From the NCBI GenBank assembly GCA_025451135.1, contig JANWKW010000040.1, positions 1-13,178 on the forward strand: DNA of 13,178 nucleotides. The letters run 5' to 3'. Position 1 is the stretch's first letter. The number at the start of each line of letters is the position of its first letter. The notes beneath the pieces were generated by a model. That model saw only the letters and a list, made by a program, of their open reading frames with translations, searched no databases and had not been told where the DNA came from. Below are positions 1 through 6,460 of this stretch, piece after piece. This DNA comes from Vulcanimicrobiia bacterium. Lineage in GTDB: Bacteria; Vulcanimicrobiota; Vulcanimicrobiia; Vulcanimicrobiales; Vulcanimicrobiaceae. The translations under genes and the position numbers were made by a program.

Positions 1-436
1 AGGTCGACGCGAGCGCGACGATCCGCCCCCAGCCGCGCTCGCGCATCGCCGGGATGACGCCCTGGCAGAGTTCGATCATCGCGCGCAGGGTGGTTTGATA
101 ACCGGCGTCCCATCCGTCGAGCGTCGTCTGCGTGAACGTGCCGGGCTTGGGGCCGCCGCCGTTGAGGATCGCGATGTCCGGCGCGCCGAAATCGCGCCGC
201 ACCTCCTCGAGCAATTGCGCGACCGCGGCCGGGTCGCTCAGGTCGACGACGAACGCCGCGGCATCGTCGGCGCCGGCTTTGCGCGCTTCGGCGACCACCC
301 GCGCGAGGTCGTCGGCCCGCCGCGCCGCGACCGCGACGCGCGCGCCTTCGGCCGCAAGAGCCAGCGCGACCGCCTCGCCGATGCCCGAGCTGCCGCCGGT
401 GATGAGTGCGGTCTTCCCGCGAATTCCGAGATCCAT
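1..436 (-). CDS. Short-chain dehydrogenase/reductase, C-terminus cut by window edge
   Basis: The 145 visible residues start at the ATG at 436, nine bases after the stop of the dehydratase gene, with a GAGAAGG ribosome binding site just upstream. The N-terminus is a classical SDR Rossmann fold: beta strand KTALITGG, the nucleotide-binding TGGSSGIG glycine motif (about residues 13-20), ARR at 38-40 (basic residues there usually favour NADPH), VVDLSD at about 63-68, and a variant NNAG motif reading LNGGGPKPG (91-99). The last residues, ALAST, would be the strand leading to the catalytic serine; the YxxxK motif lies beyond the edge. The GGPKPG variant is seen in SDRs annotated as 3-oxoacyl-ACP-reductase-like, but the substrate cannot be told. 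It is the last visible gene of a three-gene minus-strand operon. Family assignment is firm; function beyond oxidoreductase is not. Confidence 0.9.
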   Translation of the reverse strand, partial: MDLGIRGKTALITGGSSGIGEAVALALAAEGARVAVAARRADDLARVVAEARKAGADDAAAFVVDLSDPAAVAQLLEEVRRDFGAPDIAILNGGGPKPGTFTQTTLDGWDAGYQTTLRAMIELCQGVIPAMRERGWGRIVALAST

Positions 437-445
437 CGACCTTCT

Positions 446-1369
446 CTACCTTCCGAAATCGACGGCGACCGTATTGCCGCCGCTGACGATCGCGACGACG
501 CGCTCGCCGTCCTGCCCCCGATACTTCCCCGACAGCAGCGCGGCGTACGCGGTTGCGCCGCCCGGCTCGGCGACCACCCGCGCGCGCTCCCATAGCGAGG
601 CCTGCGCGGCGCGGATATCGTCGTCGCCGACGAGCACGACGCGCTCGACGAAGCGTTGCGCGATCGGGAAGACCAGCTCGCCGATGCGGCGCGGGGCGAG
701 CGAATCGGCCGCGATGCTGCCGGCCGGGGCGTCGACCGGCGCTCCCGCTGCGAGGGCGCGTTCGAGCGTGGGGGCGCCTTCGGGTTCGACGCCGATCACG
801 CGTTTGCGGCCGGCGAACCATGCGGCGATCCCGCCGATCAGTCCGCCGCCGCCGACGGCCACCAGCACGGTATCGAATGCATCGACCTGCTCCTCCAACT
901 CGCGCGCGAGCGTGGCCGTGCCCAGCATCGTCTCCACCTGGTCGAACGCATGCACGCGCAGCGCGCCCGACGAGGCGGCCCACGTTTCGCTGGCCGCGAG
1001 CGCGTCGGCATAGCGTTCTCCGCCGACCATCAGCTCTGCGCCGTACGAGCGGATCCGCGCGATCTTCGCCGGCGACGAGATCTCGGGCACGAAGATCCGG
1101 CACGGCACGCCGCGCACGTGCGCCGCATACGCGACCGCCGCGCCGTGATTCCCGCCCGACGCCGCGACCACGCCCGCTGCGGGGACGTCGCGCAGCAGCA
1201 GGTTCGCGAAGGCGCCGCGCGTCTTGAACGAGCCGGCGTGCTGCATCAGTTCGAGCTTGAGGGTCACGTCCCCGAGGTCGAGCACCGGCGTCCGCCGCAC
1301 GTATGGTGCGATCGCCGTCGCGACCGCTTCGACGCGCTCGTGCGAGTAGGTCGTCTCGAAATCGCTCAG
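446..1369 (-). CDS. PLP-dependent serine/threonine dehydratase (threonine ammonia-lyase-like)
   Basis: About 307 residues of a fold-type II PLP enzyme. Visible hallmarks: KLELMQHAGSFKTRGA with the Schiff-base lysine at about residue 49, the substrate/carboxylate loop SGGNHG (71-76), the tetraglycine phosphate-binding loop VGGGGLIGG (172-180), and a C-terminal SGGN (297-300). Family enzymes deaminate threonine or serine to 2-oxobutyrate or pyruvate plus ammonia. Length stops right after the catalytic domain, so there is no ACT-like regulatory domain as in biosynthetic IlvA; a catabolic or racemase-like role is possible. The start is odd: homology should begin near SDFETTYSHERVEAV, but the only start-like codon there is a CTG at 1369-1367 overlapping the TGA of the upstream FMN reductase (CTGA). 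The next upstream start candidate (1519) would run 50 codons inside the reductase gene and encodes shadow-like Arg-rich sequence. Function is well supported, the exact start is not. Confidence 0.9.
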   Translation of the reverse strand: MSDFETTYSHERVEAVATAIAPYVRRTPVLDLGDVTLKLELMQHAGSFKTRGAFANLLLRDVPAAGVVAASGGNHGAAVAYAAHVRGVPCRIFVPEISSPAKIARIRSYGAELMVGGERYADALAASETWAASSGALRVHAFDQVETMLGTATLARELEEQVDAFDTVLVAVGGGGLIGGIAAWFAGRKRVIGVEPEGAPTLERALAAGAPVDAPAGSIAADSLAPRRIGELVFPIAQRFVERVVLVGDDDIRAAQASLWERARVVAEPGGATAYAALLSGKYRGQDGERVVAIVSGGNTVAVDFGR

Positions 1370-1953
1370 TACGGCACTCCCGCGGCCGCGCGCTGCGCCT
1401 TGAGCGCGTGCGCGTACCATTCGAACTCGGTGATGAACTCGTCGGTCTGCCGGACGATCCACTCTTCCTTCGTGCTCCCGTCCTCCGCGAAGGTCGTGCC
1501 GACGGTCGGATACGGACACTGCGACGGGATCGTCACCATCCCGAGCTCGCCGAGGACCGTTCGCAACTGGACGCCCGCGCGAACGCCGGAGTAGCGGCCG
1601 CCCGAGTACGTCACGATGCCGGCCGGCCGCCAGAAATATTCCTCGAGATAATGGTCGAGCAGATTCTTGAGCGCCGGAGGGATGCCCTGATTGTACTCGC
1701 CGCTGACGATCACGAAGCCGTCCGCGCGGCGGTACAGCTCCGCCAGTTCGGCCATCACGGGCGGTGCGGTACCGGCCGCGAACTCCTTGTACATCTTGTC
1801 GAGCATCGGGAGCCGCTTCTCGAGCGGATCGATCAGGACGGGCTCGTGCCCCCGCAGCTTCAAGCGCTCGACGACGAAGCGCGCGGCGCGAATCCCTTGC
1901 CGCTCGGTGCGAACCGAGCCGTAGATGACCGGGACCAGCAGTGCATCAGCCAT
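1366..1953 (-). CDS. NAD(P)H-dependent FMN reductase (flavodoxin-like fold)
   Basis: 195 residues, normal length for the NADPH-dependent FMN reductase family (PF03358). The N-terminal strand VPVIYGSVRTERQG supplies the FMN phosphate loop, and SGEYNQGIPPALKNLLDH (about 84-101) is the highly conserved flavin/NADPH-binding segment of the family, followed by AGIVTYSGGRYSG. Such enzymes reduce free or bound FMN with NAD(P)H, or act as quinone or azo reductases; the physiological acceptor is unknown here. It heads the minus-strand operon and its TGA overlaps the presumed CTG start of the dehydratase. No Shine-Dalgarno is visible before the ATG at 1953, and I could not identify its promoter in the 49-base gap to the divergent thioesterase gene. 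Confidence 0.92.
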   Translation of the reverse strand: MADALLVPVIYGSVRTERQGIRAARFVVERLKLRGHEPVLIDPLEKRLPMLDKMYKEFAAGTAPPVMAELAELYRRADGFVIVSGEYNQGIPPALKNLLDHYLEEYFWRPAGIVTYSGGRYSGVRAGVQLRTVLGELGMVTIPSQCPYPTVGTTFAEDGSTKEEWIVRQTDEFITEFEWYAHALKAQRAAAGVPY

Positions 1954-1966
1954 AGCGCAAAACCGT

Positions 1967-1996
1967 TTGACCGCGCCGGCTTGCGAACCCTATGAT
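1967..1996 (+). promoter_or_regulatory. Sigma70-type promoter giving a probably leaderless thioesterase mRNA
   Basis: TTGACC (1967-1972), an 18-base spacer, then TATGAT (1991-1996). Both hexamers are one base from consensus. Only six bases (GGCGCC) separate the -10 element from the ATG at 2003, so transcription should start at or within a base or two of that A. No Shine-Dalgarno is present, which agrees with a leaderless transcript. Confidence 0.72.
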
Positions 1997-2002
1997 GGCG
2001 CC

Positions 2003-2392
2003 ATGAGCGACCCGCAATCCGATCTGATCGTCGAGAAGCGCACCGAGATCGTCTTCCCGAACGATGCCAACCACCTGGGCACGCTGTTCGGCGGCAAGGC
2101 GCTCTCGATGATGGACGTGGTCGCCTCGATCGCCGCCCTGCGGACCGCCAAGAAGCCGGTCGTGACCGCCTCGATCGACCGCACGGATTTCAAGCAGCCG
2201 GTCTACGTCGGCGAGTTCGCCGAGACGGTCGGCCGGGTCGTGCACATCGGCCGGACCTCGATCGTGGTCGAGGTCGAGTTGTGGGCCGAGAACCCGCTCA
2301 CCGGCGACCGCCGGCTCTCGGCGGTCGCCAAGTTCGTGATGGTCGCGCTCGGACCCGACGGCAAGCCGACCCCGGTGCGCAGCGAGGCCTAG
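2003..2392 (+). CDS. Acyl-CoA thioesterase, hotdog fold (YciA/ACOT-like)
   Basis: 129 residues starting MSDPQSDLIVEKRTEIVFP. The segment PNDANHLGTLFGGKALSMMD (about 19-38) is the signature of hotdog acyl-CoA thioesterases, with the Asn/His and GG preceding the central hot-dog helix, and ASIDRTDFKQPVYVGE matches the second conserved strand pair. These enzymes hydrolyse acyl-CoA to free fatty acid and CoA in the cytoplasm, usually as hexamers. An upstream in-frame start at 1925 would add 26 residues, but that stretch overlaps the divergent promoter and has no family similarity, so ATG 2003 is chosen. It is monocistronic or weakly linked to rpsO, which has its own promoter. Chain-length specificity cannot be read from the sequence. 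Confidence 0.92.
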   Translation: MSDPQSDLIVEKRTEIVFPNDANHLGTLFGGKALSMMDVVASIAALRTAKKPVVTASIDRTDFKQPVYVGEFAETVGRVVHIGRTSIVVEVELWAENPLTGDRRLSAVAKFVMVALGPDGKPTPVRSEA

Positions 2393-2425
2393 GCCGGAGC
2401 CGCGTTAGAGGGTCGACCTTTTGGC

Positions 2426-2454
2426 TTGCACCCGACCCCGCCCTCTGCTATGGT
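2426..2454 (+). promoter_or_regulatory. Predicted rpsO promoter
   Basis: TTGCAC (2426-2431), a 17-base spacer and TATGGT (2449-2454) form a good sigma70-type promoter. Initiation near 2461 would give a leader of about 60 bases before the rpsO GTG, unlike the leaderless arrangement at the neighbouring thioesterase. The leader carries the AAGGAG Shine-Dalgarno at 2511-2516. S15 represses its own translation through leader structures in several bacteria; I see only weak pairing here and do not claim a fold. Confidence 0.65.
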
Positions 2455-2523
2455 GGGTCGGTCGCCGGGGCGGACGAGAGCCTGCACCCGAAGCGAGCCT
2501 ATCCTGTTGTAAGGAGTCCCCTC

Positions 2524-2793
2524 GTGCCCCTGACCAAGGAACAGAAGACCGAGATCGCCGTCAAGTACGGCCGCACGCCCAACGATACCGGCTCCGCCGA
2601 AGTCCAGGTCGCCGTGCTCACCGCCTCGATCAACATGCTCACCGAGCATCTGAAGATCCACAAGAAAGACCACCACAGCCGCCGCGGCCTCTTGCTGCAG
2701 GTCGGCCAGCGCCGTCGTCTGCTCTCGTACTTGCAGAAGAGCGACATCGAGCGCTATCGCAAGCTGATCGCCGACCTGGGCCTGCGCCGCTAA
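2524..2793 (+). CDS. rpsO: Ribosomal protein S15 (30S subunit)
   Basis: 89 residues, exactly the usual bS15/uS15 length, starting with GTG at 2524 seven bases after AAGGAG. The sequence VPLTKEQKTEIAVKYGRTPNDTGSAEVQVAVLT continues into the 16S rRNA-binding core LKIHKKDHHSRRGLL and the conserved C-terminus ending LIADLGLRR. S15 binds the central domain of 16S rRNA at a three-way junction and helps assemble the platform. In many bacteria pnp follows directly; here pnp appears only at 11972. A hairpin at 2819-2847 probably ends the transcript. Identification is essentially certain. Confidence 0.98.
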   Translation: MPLTKEQKTEIAVKYGRTPNDTGSAEVQVAVLTASINMLTEHLKIHKKDHHSRRGLLLQVGQRRRLLSYLQKSDIERYRKLIADLGLRR

Positions 2794-2818
2794 CCGCGAC
2801 GCGCCACGGCAGCATCCA

Positions 2819-2847
2819 CGAACGGCCGGCGTCACGCCGGCCGTTCG
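2819..2847 (+). terminator. Strong hairpin after rpsO, probable terminator
   Basis: A perfect 13-base inverted repeat (CGAACGGCCGGCG / CGCCGGCCGTTCG) with a three-base loop, 26 bases after the rpsO stop. The stem is very stable, but only a scattered CAATTCCC follows, so it lacks a true U tract. It may act as a terminator with weak U dependence or as a 3'-end stabiliser protecting the rpsO mRNA. Confidence 0.6.
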
Positions 2848-2899
2848 CAATTCCCGATCCGCCAAGGAACCGAGCGCGCGCCGCGAACGTTCCTCGACC

Positions 2900-3271
2900 A
2901 TGAAACGCTCGACTGCTCTCCTCTCGACCCTGGCGCTGACGGCCTCGTTGTTCTGCGCCGGCCCGCTCGCGGCCCGCGCGTCGCTCGGCGACCGCAGCCA
3001 CCTCGTGGCCTATAGCCGGATCGCCCACAAGACCTGGGTGACGCTCTACAAGCTCGGCACGTTCGGCAATCGCACGATCGTCGGCAGCGGCTGGATGCCG
3101 GCCGGCGGATCCTGGTCGCACGAGATCGTTTTGGGCAACACGTACTACTTCCGCGCCCAGGTCGTCGACGGCTCCGGCAAGACGATCGCCGACACGACGG
3201 TCGAACGCGACGACAAAGGCCCGTCGGCGGCGACGCTGCACTACGAACACGGCAACTACTTCTGGAGATAG
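2900..3271 (+). CDS. Small secreted protein, paralog of the next gene
   Basis: 123 residues with a Sec signal peptide: MKRSTALLSTLALTASLFCAGPLAARA, likely cut after ARA (about residue 27). The mature part has about 95 residues and is predicted beta-rich, with TWVTLYK, IVGSGWMPAGGSW, YYFRAQV and IADTTVERD. The same landmarks recur in the following gene, so the two arose by tandem duplication. I recognise no named family. The protein should be exported to the periplasm or cell surface. An AAGGAA element at 2864-2869 is about 30 bases from the ATG, too far for normal initiation; no better Shine-Dalgarno or alternative start is visible in frame. Confidence 0.75.
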   Translation: MKRSTALLSTLALTASLFCAGPLAARASLGDRSHLVAYSRIAHKTWVTLYKLGTFGNRTIVGSGWMPAGGSWSHEIVLGNTYYFRAQVVDGSGKTIADTTVERDDKGPSAATLHYEHGNYFWR

Positions 3272-3279
3272 GAGTCCGC

Positions 3280-3642
3280 ATGCGACGCCTCGCCATCCTC
3301 GTAGCGCTGGCGGCCTTCGTCCTCGCGGCGCCCGCGTATGCCGGAAAGAACGTGCCGATCATCGTCTCGATGCAGACGGCGTCGGCCGATCGCACGTGGG
3401 TGACGGTCTACCGCGGCGAGATCGCCGGCTGGAAACGCGAGATCGTGGCCAGCGGTTGGATATCGCCGCGTAGCGGTCTGGTCACCCACCAATACGACGG
3501 CTACCACTACTTCGTGCGCGGCCAAGTCCATCGCGGCGCGGAGATCGTCGCCGACACCACCGTCGAGGTCGATCCGGTCCGCGACCGCTCGATCGCACTA
3601 GTGGGAGCGAGCGGCGGCTTCCACTGGCAGGTCTATCGCTAG
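3280..3642 (+). CDS. Small secreted protein, paralog of the preceding gene
   Basis: 120 residues with a signal peptide MRRLAILVALAAFVLAAPAYA, cleavable after AYA (residue 21). The mature part shares TWVTVYR, IVASGWISP, YHYFVRGQV and IVADTTVEVD with the preceding protein at the same spacing. The ATG follows the upstream stop by eight bases, with a TAGGAG Shine-Dalgarno overlapping that stop, so the pair is cotranscribed. No cysteines, lipobox or membrane anchor are visible in the mature chain. Function unknown; an extracytoplasmic beta-sandwich-like domain is an inference from the strand-rich pattern. It converges with the minus-strand gene ending at 3665; the 22-base gap contains a short imperfect inverted repeat around CCGATCGG but no U tract. 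Confidence 0.75.
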   Translation: MRRLAILVALAAFVLAAPAYAGKNVPIIVSMQTASADRTWVTVYRGEIAGWKREIVASGWISPRSGLVTHQYDGYHYFVRGQVHRGAEIVADTTVEVDPVRDRSIALVGASGGFHWQVYR

Positions 3643-3664
3643 GTCGTCCGATCGGCGACGATTC

Positions 3665-4480
3665 CTATCGGGACGGCTGCGCGACGAGTTCGAGGCGATT
3701 CCCGAAGGGATCGTCGACATACGCGTGTGCGCCGCTCGGTAGCGGCTCGGGAGCGACCGTGACCGCGTGCCCGGAGCCGCGAAGACGCTCGACGATCTCG
3801 TCGTAGCCGCTGCAGCTCAGTGCGACGTGCGCCTTCTCCGACGGCGAGAACGCCGGATCGACGCCCAGATGCAGTTGGACCGGCCCGCACCCGAACCACA
3901 CGCCGCCGTTGGCCCGGAGATGCGCCGGCTTCTCGATCTCCGGCAGACCGATCAGGCCGCCGTAGAATCCGCGAGCTTGCGATTCCCCGCCCTTCGGAAT
4001 GGCGATCTGCACGTGGTCGATGGCGAAGGCCGGCTGCGGGAGCGGCACTTCGCTCTTGGCCGCGGCCGTGACGAGTCTGCGAAGGTCGGCCAGGTCGGCA
4101 CCGATGGCGTGCAGCGATTCCGCCGCGCTGCCTTTCGGCGCGTCCATCGCTCCGAGCGCGAGGTGGGCCGTCCCGACGAAATTGTGGTTCAGCACACGCG
4201 CCTCGCGAAATGCCGCCTCGATCGCGCGTTTGGCGTCGGGAGTGAAGATCATCTGGCCATCGTGGCGTTCGGCCCGCTCCTCGCCGACCGCCGGGCCGAG
4301 CCGATCCTTCGTGACGCCCGCAGTGCGGAGCGCGATCGCGGTCGGGCTCTGACCTTCGGCGACGATACCGTAGAGCAGATGCCGCCCGTCGATCGTGCCG
4401 CTGCCGCGCAGCTCGGCGGCCTCTTGGGCCAGGACGACGCTCCGGCGCGCGGACTCGGTGAACGGTTCCCACATAGACAT
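3665..4480 (-). CDS. Fusion of a Clp N-terminal (Clp-R) domain with a VOC/glyoxalase domain
   Basis: 271 residues in two clear parts. Residues 1-140 are a double Clp-R repeat as at the N-terminus of ClpC/ClpA: WEPFTESARRSVVLAQEAAEL...GRHLLYGIV and FTPDAKRAIEAAFREARVLNHNFVGTAHLALGAM. No AAA+ module follows. Residues about 152-268 are a vicinal oxygen chelate domain: DHVQIAIPKGGESQARGFY, VWFGCGPVQLHLGV, HVALSC, and DDPFGNRLELV, with plausible metal ligands H156, H204 (or H218) and E264. Clp-N domains bind adaptors or substrates of Clp proteases; VOC domains bind metals and catalyse isomerisations, thiol additions or dioxygenation, or sequester drugs. The start is the ATG at 4480 (a second ATG is at 4474), after GGAGGG nine bases upstream. 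That site lies inside the transketolase terminator hairpin. The fusion's function is unknown. Confidence 0.88.
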   Translation of the reverse strand: MSMWEPFTESARRSVVLAQEAAELRGSGTIDGRHLLYGIVAEGQSPTAIALRTAGVTKDRLGPAVGEERAERHDGQMIFTPDAKRAIEAAFREARVLNHNFVGTAHLALGAMDAPKGSAAESLHAIGADLADLRRLVTAAAKSEVPLPQPAFAIDHVQIAIPKGGESQARGFYGGLIGLPEIEKPAHLRANGGVWFGCGPVQLHLGVDPAFSPSEKAHVALSCSGYDEIVERLRGSGHAVTVAPEPLPSGAHAYVDDPFGNRLELVAQPSR

Positions 4481-4483
4481 AGC

Positions 4484-4516
4484 AAAAAGCCCTCCACCGG
4501 CGGTACGGCGGAGGGC
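4484..4516 (-). terminator. Intrinsic terminator of the transketolase operon, carrying the next gene's RBS
   Basis: Read on the minus strand: GCCCTCC, a G-T wobble, CCG, a six-base loop, CGG, then GGAGGGC, followed at once by TTTTT (4488-4484). The 11-pair stem with a U run is a textbook Rho-independent terminator starting 23 bases after the transketolase stop. The 3' arm GGAGGGC is also the Shine-Dalgarno of the gene starting at 4480. Confidence 0.85.
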
Positions 4517-4538
4517 CCGAGCTTGTTTCAGGTCGCGA

Positions 4539-5540
4539 CTAGCCCTTGCGCGCGACCGCTTTCTTCGCCGCCGCGACGATGGCGGTCGTGCCCATGCCGT
4601 AGTGCTCGATCAGCTCGACCGGATCGCCCGACTGGCCGAACCGGTCCTGGACGCCGATGAACTCGATCGGCACCGGATGGTTCGCGGCCACGATCTCGGC
4701 GACGCGCGAGCCCATGCCGGCGTGGATCTGATGCTCCTCGACGGTCACGATCGCGCCGCAATCCTTGGCGGCCGCGACGATCGCGGCGGTATCCATCGGC
4801 TTGACGGTGTGGTTGTTGACGACGCGCGCGCTGATGCCGTCCTTCGCGAGTTCTTCGGCCGCTATCAGCGCGTTGTAGACCAGGATGCCGCAGGCCACGA
4901 TGGCGACGTCCGTGCCTTCGCGGAACGTCTGCGCCTTGCCGATCTCGAACGGCGTCTTCTCGGTCGTCACGATCGCGGACTTCTCGCGCGCGAACCGCAG
5001 GTAGACCGGGCCGACCATCTCGCTGAGCGCGAGCGTCGCCTTCTTGGTCTGGATCGCATCGCACGGAACCACCACGGTCATGTGCGGGATGACGCGCATG
5101 ATCGCGATGTCTTCGACCGCCTGATGGGTCGCGCCGTCCGGACCGACCGAGACGCCGGCGTGCGCGCCTGCGATCTTCACGTTGGTCTCGTTGAGCGCCA
5201 TGATCGTGCGGACTTGCTCCCACGAACGACCCGGGTTGAACATCGCGTAGGACGCGATCCACGGGATCTTGCCGGCCGAGGCCAGGCCGCCGGCCATCGC
5301 GACCAGCAGTTGCTCGGCGACGCCGATCTCGATGTACTGCTCGGGACAGGCCTTCTTGAAGGCCTCCATGCGCGTCGACTCGACCAGGTCCGCGCAGATC
5401 GCGAGCACGTTCTTGTTCTTGAGCCCGGCCTCGACCAGGCCTTCGCCGAACCCGTTGCGGGTCGGGACTTGCTTGACGTTGGTCGCGTCGGTATAGCCGT
5501 GCAGGTGCAGCGTCTCGCCGTCCATCGTGACTTCAGACAT
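4539..5540 (-). CDS. Transketolase, C-terminal subunit
   Basis: 333 residues covering the pyrimidine-binding and C-terminal domains of transketolase. Visible features: TRNGFGEGLVEAG, the ADLVEST segment, IEIGVAEQ with the catalytic TPP-activating glutamate (about E76), SYAMF, GPDGATHQAVEDIAIMRVIPHMTVVVPCD (sugar and phosphate contacts), and a C-terminal domain with VVNNHTVKPMD and VEEHQIHAGMGS. With the N-terminal subunit it transfers two-carbon ketol units in the non-oxidative pentose phosphate pathway. Its ATG (5540) overlaps the N-subunit stop by eight bases, with AGGA nine bases upstream, so the two are translationally coupled and should be made in equal amounts. The related DXS and pyruvate dehydrogenase E1-beta families are less likely, because the neighbour is a transketolase N-half. 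Confidence 0.93.
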   Translation of the reverse strand: MSEVTMDGETLHLHGYTDATNVKQVPTRNGFGEGLVEAGLKNKNVLAICADLVESTRMEAFKKACPEQYIEIGVAEQLLVAMAGGLASAGKIPWIASYAMFNPGRSWEQVRTIMALNETNVKIAGAHAGVSVGPDGATHQAVEDIAIMRVIPHMTVVVPCDAIQTKKATLALSEMVGPVYLRFAREKSAIVTTEKTPFEIGKAQTFREGTDVAIVACGILVYNALIAAEELAKDGISARVVNNHTVKPMDTAAIVAAAKDCGAIVTVEEHQIHAGMGSRVAEIVAANHPVPIEFIGVQDRFGQSGDPVELIEHYGMGTTAIVAAAKKAVARKG

Positions 5541-6387
5541 TGGCCAGGATCCTCTCGCGATCGGCTTGCAGTTCGCGCAGGGCCGTCTCGGCCTGCTCCT
5601 TGTTCGGCGGCTTGCCGTGCCAGGTGTAGTCGCCTTCCATGTACGACACGCCCTTGCCCGGGATCGTGTTCGCGACGATCACGGTCGGCTTGCCTTTGAC
5701 CTGTTTGGCCTTCTCGATCGTCTCGAGGATCGCGCCCATGTCGTGACCGTCGACCTCGAAGACCTCCCAGTTGAACGAGCGGTACTTATCGCCGAGCGGT
5801 TCGAGCGGCATGATGTCCTCGGTGCTGCCGTCGATCTGGATGAAGTTGCGGTCGATGATGCACATCAGGTTGTCGAGCTTGAACTTGCCCGCCGTCATCA
5901 TCGCTTCCCAATGCAGGCCGCATTGGTGTTCGGCGTCCGACGTCACCACGTACACGCGCCAGTCTTTCTTATCGAGCTTAGCCGCGAGCGCCATGCCGAC
6001 GCCTTGCGCCAGCCCCTCGCCGAGCGGTCCCGAGGTCGTCTCGACCGCCGGCAAGGTGACGCGCTCCGGATGGCCTTGCAGGCGCGATCCGAACTTGCGC
6101 AGCGTCAGCAGTTCCTCGACCGGGAAGTAGCCGAAGTTCGCCATCGCCGAGTACCGGACCGGCGCGATGTGCCCGCACGAGAGCAGCAGGCGATCGCGAT
6201 CCGCCCACTCGATGTTGTTCGGATCGTGACGCAGCACGCTGCCGTACAGGGCGGTGAAGATGTCGGCCATATCCAGCGACCCGGCCGAATGGCCGGAACC
6301 GGCGGCTTCGAGGGCGCGGATGATGCCCTGACGGACGTCGTTGGCCTTGACCCGCAGCTGGGTCAGGGCGTCTTGAGAGAGGCTCAT
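5533..6387 (-). CDS. Transketolase, N-terminal (TPP-binding) subunit
   Basis: 284 residues from the ATG at 6387: MSLSQDALTQLRVKANDVRQGI, then GSGHSAGSLDMADIFTALY, RDRLLLSCGHIAPVRYS, QGHPE, TTSGPLGEGLAQGVGMALA, and the TPP/metal loop around residues 149-181 ending NLMCIIDRNFIQIDG. Where most family members have GDG, this protein reads SDAEH, keeping the metal-binding Asp (151) but replacing both glycines. A longer form from a TTG at 6411 would overlap the -10 element and is rejected. The gene diverges from the multicopper oxidase and is followed by the C-subunit. An extended -10 sits seven bases before the ATG, so its mRNA is probably leaderless. Split transketolases are known in archaea and many bacteria. 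Confidence 0.93.
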   Translation of the reverse strand: MSLSQDALTQLRVKANDVRQGIIRALEAAGSGHSAGSLDMADIFTALYGSVLRHDPNNIEWADRDRLLLSCGHIAPVRYSAMANFGYFPVEELLTLRKFGSRLQGHPERVTLPAVETTSGPLGEGLAQGVGMALAAKLDKKDWRVYVVTSDAEHQCGLHWEAMMTAGKFKLDNLMCIIDRNFIQIDGSTEDIMPLEPLGDKYRSFNWEVFEVDGHDMGAILETIEKAKQVKGKPTVIVANTIPGKGVSYMEGDYTWHGKPPNKEQAETALRELQADRERILANV

Positions 6388-6394
6388 AGCCGCC

Positions 6395-6403
6395 GTTATA
6401 CCA
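6395..6403 (-). promoter_or_regulatory. Extended -10 promoter of the transketolase operon
   Basis: On the minus strand TGG-TATAAC forms an extended -10 element (TGn plus a hexamer one base off consensus). Seven bases, GGCGGCT, separate it from the ATG at 6387. No convincing -35 hexamer lies 16-18 bases upstream, as is common with extended -10 promoters. Transcription should start at or next to the start codon. Confidence 0.6.
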
Positions 6404-6448
6404 GGGCGCAATCGCGGGCCCCTAGCGGGAACGTCGAAGCGTGCGTCC

Positions 6449-6454
6449 TATAGA
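6449..6454 (+). promoter_or_regulatory. Putative -10 element of the multicopper oxidase gene
   Basis: TATAGA followed by six bases (TAGCTT) and then the ATG at 6461. The geometry matches the two other probable leaderless starts. No good -35 or TGn extension is visible, so an activator or alternative sigma factor could be involved. Confidence 0.45.
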
Positions 6455-6460
6455 TAGCTT

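Noticed and set aside
132..1013. Long plus-strand open frames opposite the dehydratase and SDR genes
   Set aside because: Ala/Arg/Ser-rich translations without motifs, opposite genes with strong motifs on the minus strand.
2864..2894. AGGAAC...GTTCCT inverted repeat before the first secreted protein gene as a riboswitch or operator
   Set aside because: Only six pairs around an 18-base loop and no family resemblance; not enough to call a regulatory element.
4395..5699. 434-residue plus-strand open frame opposite the transketolase C-subunit
   Set aside because: Its translation is Arg/Asp-rich with no family features, while the opposite strand encodes a clear transketolase. It is a G+C-rich antisense shadow.
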